From the NCBI GenBank assembly GCA_944390995.1, contig CALXSA010000013.1, forward strand, positions 1-31,641: DNA of 31,641 nucleotides, given 5' to 3'. Within the stretch, counting starts at the first letter, position 1. Each line of letters begins with the position of its first letter. This stretch comes from an uncultured Clostridia bacterium (GTDB lineage Bacteria > Bacillota_A > Clostridia > TANB77 > CAG-508). Positions 1-7,810 of the stretch are shown here, piece by piece. The translations under genes were made by a program, and so were the position numbers. A model generated the notes under the pieces. The model was not told where the DNA came from and ran no database searches. It worked only from the letters and a program-made list of their open reading frames with translations.

Positions 1-401
1 TTTATATTTTTACCAATTTTCCCATTTTTATACGTGTTTTATTGCATTTTATTTTTCCTCCTTTGCTACTTATTTGTGATTTTCCATTTATTCTTCTTTT
101 GCAATATCTCTTTCTGTATTTATATTTTGGAATATTTTTTTCAATATTTTTTTGCTGATATTTATTTTTGCACTTGTTTTCAGGTGCATTTTTGTTGTGC
201 AAAAGGCTCGGCTATTGCCTAAAATGCTTGTGTCATTTCTAAATAGCCGAGATTTTATGTTAAATCTTTTTCCAGTTTTTTCTAATTTTTGCGTACAAAA
301 AACACGCCCTGTTTTAGCTAAACATTGCTCCAGACTGTCCAACAAATCTGCTTTGTTGACATAACATCTTTGAATGGCCAAATTTTTCCATTGAATAAGG
401 A

Positions 402-440
<39 letters not shown>

Positions 441-738
441 AGCGCCAAGGCTTTTAGCGTTTTGTCTCTTTCTCATTTTCCTTCGTTTTCCCTCTCTTTC
501 TCTTTTTCTACATGCCTATTTTATACTATCAGCATTCTTTTGGCAAGTACTTTTCGCATTTTTTATTTCAATTTTTCATTCTATTTTGTTGCAAATATAT
601 ACGTCGTTTTGCTCATTTTTTATGCTATGAAAGAATTAAATTTTAACACAGTCAAAATTGTAATTATTTTGCATTCACTCCAAAAGTACGTTTTTATTCT
701 ACCACGCCAGCATCACTTTCGCAATACTCTTTCCAAAA

Positions 739-782
739 TGTAACAAAATTGTAATATTTCTGTAATCCTTTCGTAATATTTG
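739..782 (+). repeat. 11-bp phased direct repeat, locus 1
   Basis: Four units begin at 739, 750, 761 and 772: TGTAAC, TGTAAT, TGTAAT and CGTAAT, each followed by five A/T-rich bases, so the period is exactly 11. The last three units closely resemble those at 6192-6224. An 11-bp direct repeat is the usual site architecture for winged-helix regulators of the OmpR/PhoB family; calling it such a site is inference. Confidence 0.7.
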
Positions 783-880
783 GACGCTGGGGACATTCCT
801 GTTTGTCCAAGAACTTGGACAGATAGGAGTGTCCCAAAAATCTAAGAACGTAGACGAAGTTGAGTGTCCCTAACGTCCAA
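780..880. repeat. Nested hairpin element (GGGACA family)
   Basis: The outer arms TTGGACG (780-786) and CGTCCAA (874-880) are perfectly complementary. Inside is an imperfect long hairpin in which GGGGACA pairs with TGTCCC, TCCT with AGGA, and TGTCCAAG with CTTGGACA. A second GTGTCCC occurs near the right end. GGGGACATTCCT is shared with the roughly 90-bp repeats in the ribosomal operon, so this may be a diverged relative. It lies just behind the spoVAE stop codon and could also affect transcript ends. Confidence 0.55.
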
Positions 881-902
881 GTTGCCAAAACAAGGTTTTT
901 TG

Positions 903-1292
903 TTATTGCTTTTTTATTCTTGGTTTGGCAATAAGAGAAGCAATGTATCCAAAGAAGATAGCTGCTGTAATTCCTCCAGCTGCGGCTTTTACTCCACCGA
1001 TAAACGCCCCCAGCAAGCCTGAGTTTTGCGCTTCTGTTATTGCTCCTTTGGCAAGATTTGCACCAAATCCTAAAAGTGGCACTGTGGCACCGCAGCCAGC
1101 AAATTCTATTACATATTGATAAATTCCAAGGGCACCAAGTATAACTCCGCTAGTTACAAATATAACCAAAATTCTTGCTGAAGTAAGTTTTGTTTTATCT
1201 ATTAATATTTGACCAACTATACAGATGAGCCCGCCTACTACAAAGCATCTAAGTAGTTGCATCCAATCTATACTCTGTAAAAATTCCACCAT
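903..1292 (-). CDS. spoVAE: Stage V sporulation protein AE (SpoVAE)
   Basis: Small integral membrane protein of the SpoVA channel, which moves dipicolinic acid (DPA) into the developing spore and out again at germination; it acts in the spore inner membrane. The 129-aa product is highly hydrophobic, with about four membrane segments and the family-typical stretch GCGATVPLLGFGANLAKGA in the middle. I chose the ATG at 1292: GGAGG lies five bases upstream inside the last codons of spoVAD, and the ATG follows the spoVAD stop by one base, so the genes are translationally coupled. The C-terminus is basic (KPRIKKQ). Last gene of the spoVACDE operon, as in other Clostridia. Confidence 0.93.
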   Translation of the reverse strand: MVEFLQSIDWMQLLRCFVVGGLICIVGQILIDKTKLTSARILVIFVTSGVILGALGIYQYVIEFAGCGATVPLLGFGANLAKGAITEAQNSGLLGAFIGGVKAAAGGITAAIFFGYIASLIAKPRIKKQ

Positions 1293-1293
1293 A

Positions 1294-2313
1294 TTAACCT
1301 CCATTCTCAATAGCTACCGCATGAGCAATGCCTGGTATGCTTTCTCCCTGCTGAGAACTTGTAGAGTTCATGAGTGCGCCAGTTGCCATTAAAAGCATCT
1401 TATTTATTTTTCCTTCTAAAAGCATTCTGTAAAAATATCCTGAAAAAACAGTACCTATGCAAGCGCAGCCACTTCCTCCAGAGTGGGTGTCTTGCGCATC
1501 TTTGTCAAAAATTAGCACACCGCAGTCATTATAATTATTTTTTATATTATATCCCTTTGTCTCTGCCATTTCAGTTAGAATTTCCTTTCCAATATATCCG
1601 AGGTCACCAGTTATAATTGCATCATAGTAGCTTGGTTTTCTGCCGGTATCCTTCAAGTGTGTTATTAAAGTGTCTAAAGCTGCGGGTGCCATTGCAGCTC
1701 CCATGTTGTTTGCGTCCTTAATTCCCATATCTACTATTTTACCGGGTGTGACGCAAGTAATCTGTGGACACTTTCTGCCATAGCTACTACTAGATAATAT
1801 GGCTGCACCAGAGCCTGTTACTGTCCACTGGCTAGATGGTGGCCTTTGATTTCCAAGCTCCAAGGGAAACCTGAATTGTTTTTCTGCGCTGCAAAAATGG
1901 CTCGATGTGGCACAAAGTACATTTTGCGCAGCGCCGGCGTCGACTAAAATACTTCCTAAACACATTCCTTCAACAAAAGTAGAACATGCACCAAATATGC
2001 CAAAGAAAGGAATGTTTATTTCTCTTAATCCAAAGCTAGAAGAAATGCACTGGTTAAGCAAATCTCCAGCAAAGCAAAAGTCTATATCCTGACTAGGAAT
2101 TCCAGATTTAGCAATAACGGAGTTTACATTCTCCTTTATAATTTTACTTTCTGCTTTTTCCCAAGTCTTTTCGCCCCAAAACTCGTCTTCCAAACATTGG
2201 TCAAAATATTTTGCAAGAGGCCCCTGAGCCTCTTTGGGACCAACGATTGAAGAAGTTTCCAAAATGTACGGTGCATTTTCCAGCATTATTGTTTGATTAC
2301 CTATTTTTTCCAT
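1294..2313 (-). CDS. spoVAD: Stage V sporulation protein AD (SpoVAD)
   Basis: Thiolase-fold, soluble DPA-binding component of the SpoVA channel complex. At 339 aa it has the usual family length. Family-typical stretches are visible: GPKEAQGPL near residue 25, FAGDLLNQ near 80, FGACSTF near 110 (the thiolase nucleophile region), TSSHFCSAEKQFR near 140, MGAAMAPAA near 210, and GGSGCACIG near 285. The ATG aligns with known SpoVAD N-termini, but no good ribosome binding site precedes it (CACGAAAAATG); the nearest AAAAGGAG is almost 50 bases upstream. Unlike the spoVAD-spoVAE junction, a 175-base gap separates it from spoVAC and holds a hairpin and a possible promoter. Confidence 0.95.
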   Translation of the reverse strand: MEKIGNQTIMLENAPYILETSSIVGPKEAQGPLAKYFDQCLEDEFWGEKTWEKAESKIIKENVNSVIAKSGIPSQDIDFCFAGDLLNQCISSSFGLREINIPFFGIFGACSTFVEGMCLGSILVDAGAAQNVLCATSSHFCSAEKQFRFPLELGNQRPPSSQWTVTGSGAAILSSSSYGRKCPQITCVTPGKIVDMGIKDANNMGAAMAPAALDTLITHLKDTGRKPSYYDAIITGDLGYIGKEILTEMAETKGYNIKNNYNDCGVLIFDKDAQDTHSGGSGCACIGTVFSGYFYRMLLEGKINKMLLMATGALMNSTSSQQGESIPGIAHAVAIENGG

Positions 2314-2403
2314 TTTTCGTGTTAAGCACTTGTTACAATCGTAATGTGCCTCAAACTCCTTTTCAGATTTAGGTTTTTAAAGAGGAAAACCTATAAAACT
2401 ATT

Positions 2404-2432
2404 ATTATAACCTATTAAAATGCTCCGGTCAG
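2404..2432 (-). promoter_or_regulatory. Possible internal promoter before spoVAD
   Basis: On the minus strand CTGACC (2432-2427) and TATAAT (2409-2404) are separated by 17 bases, in the unusual spacer between spoVAC and spoVAD. A short stem (TAGGTTTT / AAAACCTA, about 2376-2393) follows. The -10 is perfect but the -35 matches only 4 of 6, and spoVA genes are normally under the forespore sigma factor, so the call is tentative. Confidence 0.3.
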
Positions 2433-2488
2433 CTAAACATTCATGGTTTATTGAATAGGAATTTTTTATGTTGTAATATAATTTCTTC

Positions 2489-2932
2489 TTAAACAATAAA
2501 TGTTGCAATAATTCCCACTAAAACTGAAGCAGAAATGCCAAAAACCAGCACAGGCCCTGCAACCGTAAACATTTTTCCGCCAACACCCATTACATAGCCC
2601 TCTGACTTGTACTCTATTGCGGGAGAAACAATGGAATTCGCAAACCCAGTTATAGGCACAAGTGAACCTGCCCCTGCAAATTTCCCAATTTTATTGAAAA
2701 TGTTGAGCCCTGTAAGAAGCGCAGCAATTCCTATTAAAGTGATAGACACAATAGTAGCGCATGTGGTAGGGTCTAATCCTTTAAAAGTACAAAAGTCGAA
2801 AATAATTTGACCAATTGAGCAAATTAGTCCCCCAACCCAAAACGCATTAAAGCAATTTTTGAAAATAGGCGAGTTTGGCGACTTTTGGTCCACATAGTCT
2901 TGATATTCTTTTTTTGTTTCAATACTTTTCAT
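2489..2932 (-). CDS. spoVAC: Stage V sporulation protein AC (SpoVAC)
   Basis: Membrane subunit of the SpoVA DPA channel; the B. subtilis homologue behaves as a mechanosensitive channel. The 147-aa product has a hydrophilic N-terminus (about 30 residues) and then roughly four hydrophobic segments, with the stretch AGAGSLVPITGFANSIVSPA typical of the family and similar to the paralogous region of SpoVAE. The ATG is preceded by AAGGAAGGAAAG at normal spacing. First gene of the spoVACDE cassette; spoVAA, AB, AEa and AF of Bacillus are not present nearby, consistent with the shorter clostridial operon. Confidence 0.94.
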   Translation of the reverse strand: MKSIETKKEYQDYVDQKSPNSPIFKNCFNAFWVGGLICSIGQIIFDFCTFKGLDPTTCATIVSITLIGIAALLTGLNIFNKIGKFAGAGSLVPITGFANSIVSPAIEYKSEGYVMGVGGKMFTVAGPVLVFGISASVLVGIIATFIV

Positions 2933-2977
2933 ACAAAAAACTTTCCTTCCTTGCTTTACTTAAAAGCACATATAGTT

Positions 2978-2997
2978 ATGAAAGATATTTCTTTCAT
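2978..2997. repeat. Short palindrome upstream of spoVAC
   Basis: ATGAAAG (2978-2984) and CTTTCAT (2991-2997) form a 7-bp perfect inverted repeat with a 6-base centre, about 50 bases upstream of the spoVAC start and about 50 bases behind the dodecin stop. It could be an operator for the spoVA operon or part of a weak hairpin; it has no T-run on the minus strand. Confidence 0.35.
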
Positions 2998-3048
2998 ACA
3001 ACCTTTTAATTTTCCTTTTGCTCGTACACAAAAGGCATAAATAACATT

Positions 3049-3261
3049 CTAGTCTCTATCTCTGTCTACAACAAAAGATAAATCCAAATCAACATAATAT
3101 TGAATTAATTTTCTTCCGTCTATTTTTGCTCTTTGGTCAACAACTCTAACAGAAGAAAGATAATCAATTGTTTTTGATGCCTCAGCAACAGCTTGCACCA
3201 CAGCATCCTTCCATGAGACATTAGATGTTCCTGTAATACTTAAATGTTTTTCTATACCCAA
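3049..3261 (-). CDS. Dodecin family flavin-binding protein
   Basis: Dodecins are small proteins that assemble into hollow dodecamers and sequester riboflavin or FMN. The 70-aa product carries the family signature: an ITGTSNVSWKDAVVQAVAEA segment followed by a TIDYLSSVRVVDQRAKI segment, then the final beta strand ending SFVV. It has the usual one-domain length. The reading frame could open at TTG 3270, but that codon abuts the GGAGG ribosome binding site directly. The TTG at 3261 lies nine bases downstream of GGAGG and gives a product starting MGIEKHLSITG, so I use it. It lies 116 bases upstream of spoVAC on the same strand and probably has its own promoter. Confidence 0.88.
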   Translation of the reverse strand: MGIEKHLSITGTSNVSWKDAVVQAVAEASKTIDYLSSVRVVDQRAKIDGRKLIQYYVDLDLSFVVDRDRD

Positions 3262-3345
3262 ATTAATCAACCTCCATTAAAAATAAATTTCACTTATATG
3301 TTTTCCAAATAATTTCAAAATATACAAAAAATTTTAAAAAATTTT

Positions 3346-3366
3346 TTCGTTTTTGGGACATATCTC
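3346..3366 (+). repeat. Solo fragment of the GGGACA repeat
   Basis: TTCGTTTTTGGGACATATCTC matches the variant unit at 21000-21020 (TTCGTTTTTGGGACACATCTC) in 20 of 21 positions. It is a single diverged unit of the 35-nt repeat family, in the divergent spacer between dodecin and the AIM24 gene. Confidence 0.6.
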
Positions 3367-3430
3367 AAATCTCAAAACTGTTTTTTTCCTCCTTCCCCAA
3401 AAACAGCTTTCTCCCATTTGTGAGAAAGGT

Positions 3431-3459
3431 TTGACAACTCTACATAAGTAACATATAAT
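3431..3459 (+). promoter_or_regulatory. Consensus housekeeping promoter of the AIM24 gene
   Basis: TTGACA at 3431-3436 and TATAAT at 3454-3459 with a 17-base spacer: a perfect vegetative sigma-A-type promoter, 41 bases upstream of the start codon at 3501. A hairpin (CTGTTTTT / AAAAACAG, about 3379-3407) lies just upstream. Confidence 0.9.
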
Positions 3460-3500
3460 ATAAACTGTAGAATAAAATGAAATAGAAAGGGGAGCAAAAT

Positions 3501-4184
3501 ATGCAATACAAAATTATAGGTCAAACTGTACCTGTCGTAGAAATGACTTTAAACAGAGGAGAAACAGTATACACACAAAGAGGAGGCATGTCATATCAAT
3601 CAAACGGTATTTCCATGAAAACTAATGCCAGAGGCGGCATTATGAAAAGTTTAGGCAGAATGTTTACTGGCGAATCTATTTTTATGGCAAGCTACACTGC
3701 TGAAGCAGAAGGCGCTATGGTAGCATTTGCGACTACAGTTCCTGGGAATGTTATGGCAGTGGACTTAAGGCAAATGCCAGATGGTATAACATTGCAGAAA
3801 AATGCCTTTTTATGCGCAGAGGATGATGTTGTCACATCAGTAACATTCTCAAAAAGATTTAGCGCTGGACTATTCGGTGGTGAGGGCTTTATTTTGCAGA
3901 AGGCGACAGGAAATGGAATGCTATTTTTAGAAATAGATGGAGACCCTGTAGAAAAAACTTTACAGCCAGGGGAAGTTCTTAAGGTAGATACCGGTAATGT
4001 AGTCGCATTCGAGCCAAGTATATCTTATGAAATAGAAACTGTAAAAGGTCTTGGAAATATTTTCCTTGGCGGAGAAGGCCTTTTCTTAACAAGATTAGTT
4101 GGCCCCGGTAAGGTAATACTTCAATCTCAAAACTTTGGAGACTTTGTAGGAAAAATTGTTCCGTTCCTACCAAGTAGCAGATAG
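3501..4184 (+). CDS. AIM24 / TIGR00266 family protein
   Basis: A 227-aa protein of the AIM24 family (TIGR00266), beta-rich proteins related to tryptophan-RNA-attenuator-like folds; the biochemical role in bacteria is unsettled. Recognisable family features are VYTQRGGMSYQSNGISM near residue 23, the glycine-rich GGEGFILQ (near 125) and its echo GGEGLFLTRLVGPGKVILQS (near 190), and a C-terminal PFLPS tail. There are no signal peptide or membrane segments. ATG with GGGGAG seven bases upstream. It is the only supported plus-strand gene in the window, monocistronic, with a perfect promoter in front and a strong terminator behind. Confidence 0.9.
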   Translation: MQYKIIGQTVPVVEMTLNRGETVYTQRGGMSYQSNGISMKTNARGGIMKSLGRMFTGESIFMASYTAEAEGAMVAFATTVPGNVMAVDLRQMPDGITLQKNAFLCAEDDVVTSVTFSKRFSAGLFGGEGFILQKATGNGMLFLEIDGDPVEKTLQPGEVLKVDTGNVVAFEPSISYEIETVKGLGNIFLGGEGLFLTRLVGPGKVILQSQNFGDFVGKIVPFLPSSR

Positions 4185-4207
4185 AATTGCTGGAATGTAC
4201 AAAAGAA

Positions 4208-4245
4208 CGTGTCCCTACTTTGCAAGTTAGGGACACGCTTTTCTC
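4208..4245 (+). terminator. Intrinsic terminator behind the AIM24 gene
   Basis: CGTGTCCCTA (4208-4217) pairs perfectly with TAGGGACACG (4228-4237), a 10-bp GC-rich stem closed by a short loop and followed by CTTTTCT. It lies 23 bases after the stop codon. Confidence 0.85.
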
Positions 4246-4257
4246 CCAAACTATTTT

Positions 4258-4316
4258 AGACCTGTCCCTAAAATGAAAAAAATTTCGCTATGAGACCTGT
4301 CCCCAAAACGAAATTC
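4258..4316 (-). repeat. GGGGACAGGTCTC repeat, locus a (2 units)
   Basis: Two tandem copies of the 35-nt unit (GACCTGTCCC... on the plus strand), lying directly behind the rplT stop codon. On the minus strand AATTTCG and CGAAATT enclose GGGGACAGGTCTC and are followed by seven T, so this copy could also act as the terminator of infC-rpmI-rplT. Confidence 0.8.
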
Positions 4317-4324
4317 TTTTCCTA

Positions 4325-4675
4325 TTATGCTTTTTTTGCTAGTTCTGCAATTTCTGTAAATGCCTTTGCGTCTGTTATTGCAAGCTCTGCTAACATTTTT
4401 CTGTTTATAACAACATTAGCTTTTTTTAGTCCTGCAATTAGTTTGCTATATGTTAATCCATTTTGTCTTGCAGCAGCATTTATTCTTGCTATCCATAATT
4501 TTCTAAAATTGCTTTTCTTGTCTTTTCTTCCTATATATGCATACATTCCTGATTTCATAACAGCTTGTTTAGCCATTCTAAATCTGTAATGTTTTGCTCC
4601 ATAGTAACCTTTTGCTCTTTTTAAGATTTTTTTATGTTTTTTACGTGTAATTATAGCTGTCTTAACTCTTGCCAT
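4325..4675 (-). CDS. rplT: 50S ribosomal protein L20
   Basis: Binds 23S rRNA early in assembly of the large subunit and, in Firmicutes, represses its own operon through the infC leader. The 116-aa protein has the usual length and a very basic N-terminus ([18 protein letters not shown]) that forms the long rRNA-binding helix. Conserved [17 protein letters not shown] and LAITDAKAF stretches follow. Last gene of infC-rpmI-rplT, 55 bases behind rpmI. Confidence 0.97.
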   Translation of the reverse strand: MARVKTAIITRKKHKKILKRAKGYYGAKHYRFRMAKQAVMKSGMYAYIGRKDKKSNFRKLWIARINAAARQNGLTYSKLIAGLKKANVVINRKMLAELAITDAKAFTEIAELAKKA

Positions 4676-4730
4676 TTTTTATTTCACCTTCCTTAAATTT
4701 TATTTCTTTGACGAAGCTTTTCATTTGAAT

Positions 4731-4934
4731 TTAATTGCCGTAAGGCAACAACCTCTTAATACCAGCCTCACAAGTCTTATCTGCATAAGCATCTTGAACC
4801 TTACCTCTTGATTTTGCCCTTGGTGTCTTGTTAGCTAAAAGATGTCTTCTATTTGATTTTGTTCTTTTTACTTTTCCTGTAGCAGTATATGAATATCTTT
4901 TCTTAGCTGCTTTGTTTGTTTTTAATTTTGGCAT
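4731..4934 (-). CDS. rpmI: 50S ribosomal protein L35
   Basis: Small, strongly basic large-subunit protein of 67 aa. MPKLKTNKAAKKRYSYTATG at the N-terminus and KSNRRHLLANKTPRAK in the middle are typical. GGAGG precedes the ATG. Between infC (about 100 bases upstream) and rplT, the usual arrangement, so it should share the L20-responsive leader. Confidence 0.97.
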   Translation of the reverse strand: MPKLKTNKAAKKRYSYTATGKVKRTKSNRRHLLANKTPRAKSRGKVQDAYADKTCEAGIKRLLPYGN

Positions 4935-5037
4935 ACCATATTCCTCCTTGTAAAATAATTTATTTAAAATATATTTTTAATATATTCATTGACCGTATTG
5001 TATGTTTTAGCGCTAATTAAACATGTTGCCACTCAGC

Positions 5038-5556
5038 CTATTTTGCTTCTTGCTTTTTAGCCAATATAATAAACATGTTCTTGCCCTCTAAAACAGGTTT
5101 CTTTTCAGGACTAGCAACATCAGACAACTCCTCTATAAACTTGTTTAGGTTTGCCTCGCCTAGTTTAGTGTAGTTAAGTTCCCTACCTCTAAATCTAACC
5201 GTAATTTTAACCTTGTTGCCATCTTCAATGAATTTTCTTGCATTTTTTAGTTTGAATTCTAGATCGTGTTGCTCAATGTTTGGTGTAATTCTTATTTCTT
5301 TTACCTCAAACACTTTTTGCTTTTTCTTAGCTTCTTTTTCCTTCTTAGCCATTTCAAACTTATACTTGCCGTAATTCATCAACTTGCAAACCGGTGGTTG
5401 TGCATTTGGAGCCACTAATACTAGGTCTAACTTTTTATCATACGCTAGGTCTAGTGCCTCGTTAATTCCCATAACTCCTCTTTTTTCTCCTTGGTCATCA
5501 ATAAGTTGAACTTCTCTTGCTCTAATCCTTTCATTAATTGGTAATTCTTGTTTTAT
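5038..5556 (-). CDS. infC: Translation initiation factor IF-3 (AUA start)
   Basis: IF-3 binds the 30S subunit, prevents subunit rejoining and proofreads the start codon. The 172-aa product has the N-terminal domain with INERIRAREVQLID, a lysine-rich linker around residues 75-90 (KKEKEAKKKQKV), and the C-terminal domain with IRITPNIEQHDLEFK and VRFRGRE. No AUG, GUG or UUG gives the normal N-terminus at good spacing: the upstream in-frame ATGs would add about 40 unrelated residues. The codon ATA at 5556 lies eight bases behind GGAGG and gives exactly the expected length (IKQELPINER...). Non-AUG starts of the AUU/AUA/AUC type are a known autoregulatory feature of infC. Confidence 0.93.
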   Translation of the reverse strand: MKQELPINERIRAREVQLIDDQGEKRGVMGINEALDLAYDKKLDLVLVAPNAQPPVCKLMNYGKYKFEMAKKEKEAKKKQKVFEVKEIRITPNIEQHDLEFKLKNARKFIEDGNKVKITVRFRGRELNYTKLGEANLNKFIEELSDVASPEKKPVLEGKNMFIILAKKQEAK

Positions 5557-5751
5557 ATAAAACACCTCCAAAAAACTTGTATGTGCTTTTGCACAAAAAA
5601 ATTGATTTGTAAAGACAAACCAATCCACATTAATTACAATTATAGCCGTTTTTGCAAACATGTTATTCACATTTGCCAGCATTTATGTTGATAATTTCGA
5701 CCTTTTTCCATTTGGTTAAGGTGAGAAGTGGATTGCTTCTTCTTTGCTTGA
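5557..5751 (-). promoter_or_regulatory. L20-type attenuator leader of infC-rpmI-rplT
   Basis: A leader of about 195 nt between the predicted transcription start and infC. CAATCCAC (minus strand 5735-5728, within CAATCCACTTCTCACCTT) is exactly complementary to GTGGATTG (5628-5621), which overlaps the 5' arm of the terminator stem at 5615-5624. The two pairings exclude each other, the expected logic of a leader in which L20 favours termination. In Firmicutes this operon is known to carry an L20 leader; assigning this sequence to it rests on gene context and the two alternative pairings. Confidence 0.7.
5594..5624 (-). terminator. Attenuator terminator upstream of infC
   Basis: On the minus strand ATTGGTTTGT and ACAAATCAAT form a 10-bp stem (one G-U pair) with a four-base loop, followed by six to seven T. 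It lies about 40 bases before the infC start, so it must be read through for expression. A second small hairpin (GTGC AAAA GCAC) follows. Confidence 0.75.
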
Positions 5752-5758
5752 CTTATTT

Positions 5759-5787
5759 ATTTTACAACATCTGCCAGCAAATGTCAA
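5759..5787 (-). promoter_or_regulatory. Promoter of infC-rpmI-rplT
   Basis: TTGACA (5787-5782) and TAAAAT (5764-5759) on the minus strand, spacer 17 bases: a near-perfect vegetative promoter upstream of the attenuator leader. Confidence 0.85.
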
Positions 5788-5865
5788 TACTTTTCTAAAA
5801 TTTTGCTTTATCACAGTTACAGATAATGCACCTCACACGATGCAAAACATTATCTTGCAGCTTAG

Positions 5866-6096
5866 CTACATTGATATATTAGTTAAAATTTCATTTACCT
5901 GTGCTGTAAGATTTACAATTTGTTGTTGCTCATATGTTGTTGAATTTATTGTTGCTCCTGCTGCCTCTTTTGTTTGTTGAACCAAACCATTATCCCCCAA
6001 TGTTATATTTATTGTGACTGCTGCCAAAATAATCATAATAACCACTGTTAAAACAAGTGCCACTAACGTAATACCTCTTTCATTTCTTATGCTCAT
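5866..6096 (-). CDS. Prepilin-like small secreted or membrane peptide
   Basis: A 76-aa protein starting MSIRNERGITLVALVLTVVI: a short basic leader ending in glycine, then a hydrophobic helix of about 20 residues. This is the class III (type IV prepilin) signal, normally cut between G and the following residue by a prepilin peptidase. The usual Glu at +5 is absent, so processing and assembly are uncertain. Only about 45 residues follow the helix, with GDNGLVQQTKEAAGATINST typical of orphan prepilin-like proteins of gut Clostridia. ATG 6096 follows AAGGAGG at good spacing; the frame extends upstream but without a ribosome binding site. No pilus genes are nearby. Function unknown. Confidence 0.75.
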   Translation of the reverse strand: MSIRNERGITLVALVLTVVIMIILAAVTINITLGDNGLVQQTKEAAGATINSTTYEQQQIVNLTAQVNEILTNISM

Positions 6097-6137
6097 ACGC
6101 TTTCCTCCTTCATCTGTTTTTCTCATAACACGTTTTT

Positions 6138-6166
6138 ATTTTATCACTGCAAAATATGTTTTGCAA
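6138..6166 (-). promoter_or_regulatory. Promoter of the prepilin-like gene
   Basis: TTGCAA (6166-6161) and TAAAAT (6143-6138) on the minus strand with a 17-base spacer, about 40 bases upstream of the start codon. The 11-bp phased repeat at 6181-6224 lies immediately upstream, as expected for an activator site. Confidence 0.6.
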
Positions 6167-6180
6167 TAGTTTACTCAAAA

Positions 6181-6224
6181 TGTCAAGAAAATGTAATATT
6201 CCTGTAATGGTTTTGTAATATTTT
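6181..6224 (+). repeat. 11-bp phased direct repeat, locus 2
   Basis: Units start at 6181, 6192, 6203 and 6214: TGTCAA, TGTAAT, TGTAAT, TGTAAT, period exactly 11. The last three units match those of locus 1 at 750-782 with only a few differences (TATTYC, SSTTTY, TATTT between the hexamers). It sits between tRNA-Gln and the promoter of the prepilin-like gene. Confidence 0.7.
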
Positions 6225-6233
6225 TATTTAAAC

Positions 6234-6308
6234 TGGCTGGGGTGGTAGGATTCGAACCTACGCATCGATGGGTCAGAGCCATCTGCCTTACCGCTTGGCT
6301 ACACCCCA
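6234..6308 (-). tRNA. tRNA-Gln (CTG anticodon)
   Basis: Cloverleaf on the minus strand: acceptor TGGGGTG / CACCCCA, D arm GCC AAGCGGTAA GGC, anticodon stem GATGG / CCATC with loop CTCTGAC (anticodon CTG, reading CAG), T arm GTAGG TTCGAAT CCTAC, discriminator G and an encoded CCA at 6236-6234. A genome of this base composition should also have a TTG-anticodon tRNA-Gln elsewhere; this is the additional CAG-reading species. Confidence 0.95.
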
Positions 6309-6325
6309 ATATAAGCAACATATAT

Positions 6326-6354
6326 ATATTACATCATTTTTTTAGTTTTGTCTA
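6326..6354 (-). promoter_or_regulatory. Promoter of tRNA-Gln
   Basis: TAGACA (6354-6349) and TAATAT (6331-6326) on the minus strand, spacer 17, placing the transcript start about ten bases before the mature tRNA 5' end at 6308. Confidence 0.65.
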
Positions 6355-6421
6355 GTAGTAAAATGAAAATTTTGTTTATGAGTCGGCTTCTAAATAGAAT
6401 TTACTCTTACAGTCGACCTAC

Positions 6422-6459
6422 AAATCAACAAGAGAACCGTTCGGTTCTCTTGTTGATTT
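6422..6459 (-). terminator. Strong terminator hairpin behind eno
   Basis: A 17-bp perfect stem (6422-6438 with 6443-6459; core CAACAAGAGAACC) closed by a four-base loop begins one base after the eno stop codon. The T-run on the minus strand is short (GATTTGT), but the stem is very stable. It ends the glycolytic transcript and insulates tRNA-Gln. Confidence 0.8.
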
Positions 6460-6460
6460 A

Positions 6461-7792
<1,332 letters not shown>

Positions 7793-7810
7793 TTATAAAC
7801 AATTTATTAA

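Noticed and set aside
88..381. 97-codon minus-strand frame (MAIQRCYVNKADLL...)
   Set aside because: No ribosome binding site, no recognisable family, and it spans an inverted repeat; the composition fits chance in T-rich DNA.
3262..3420. Riboswitch upstream of dodecin
   Set aside because: The region has only a simple hairpin and a repeat fragment; no FMN-riboswitch conserved bases could be found.
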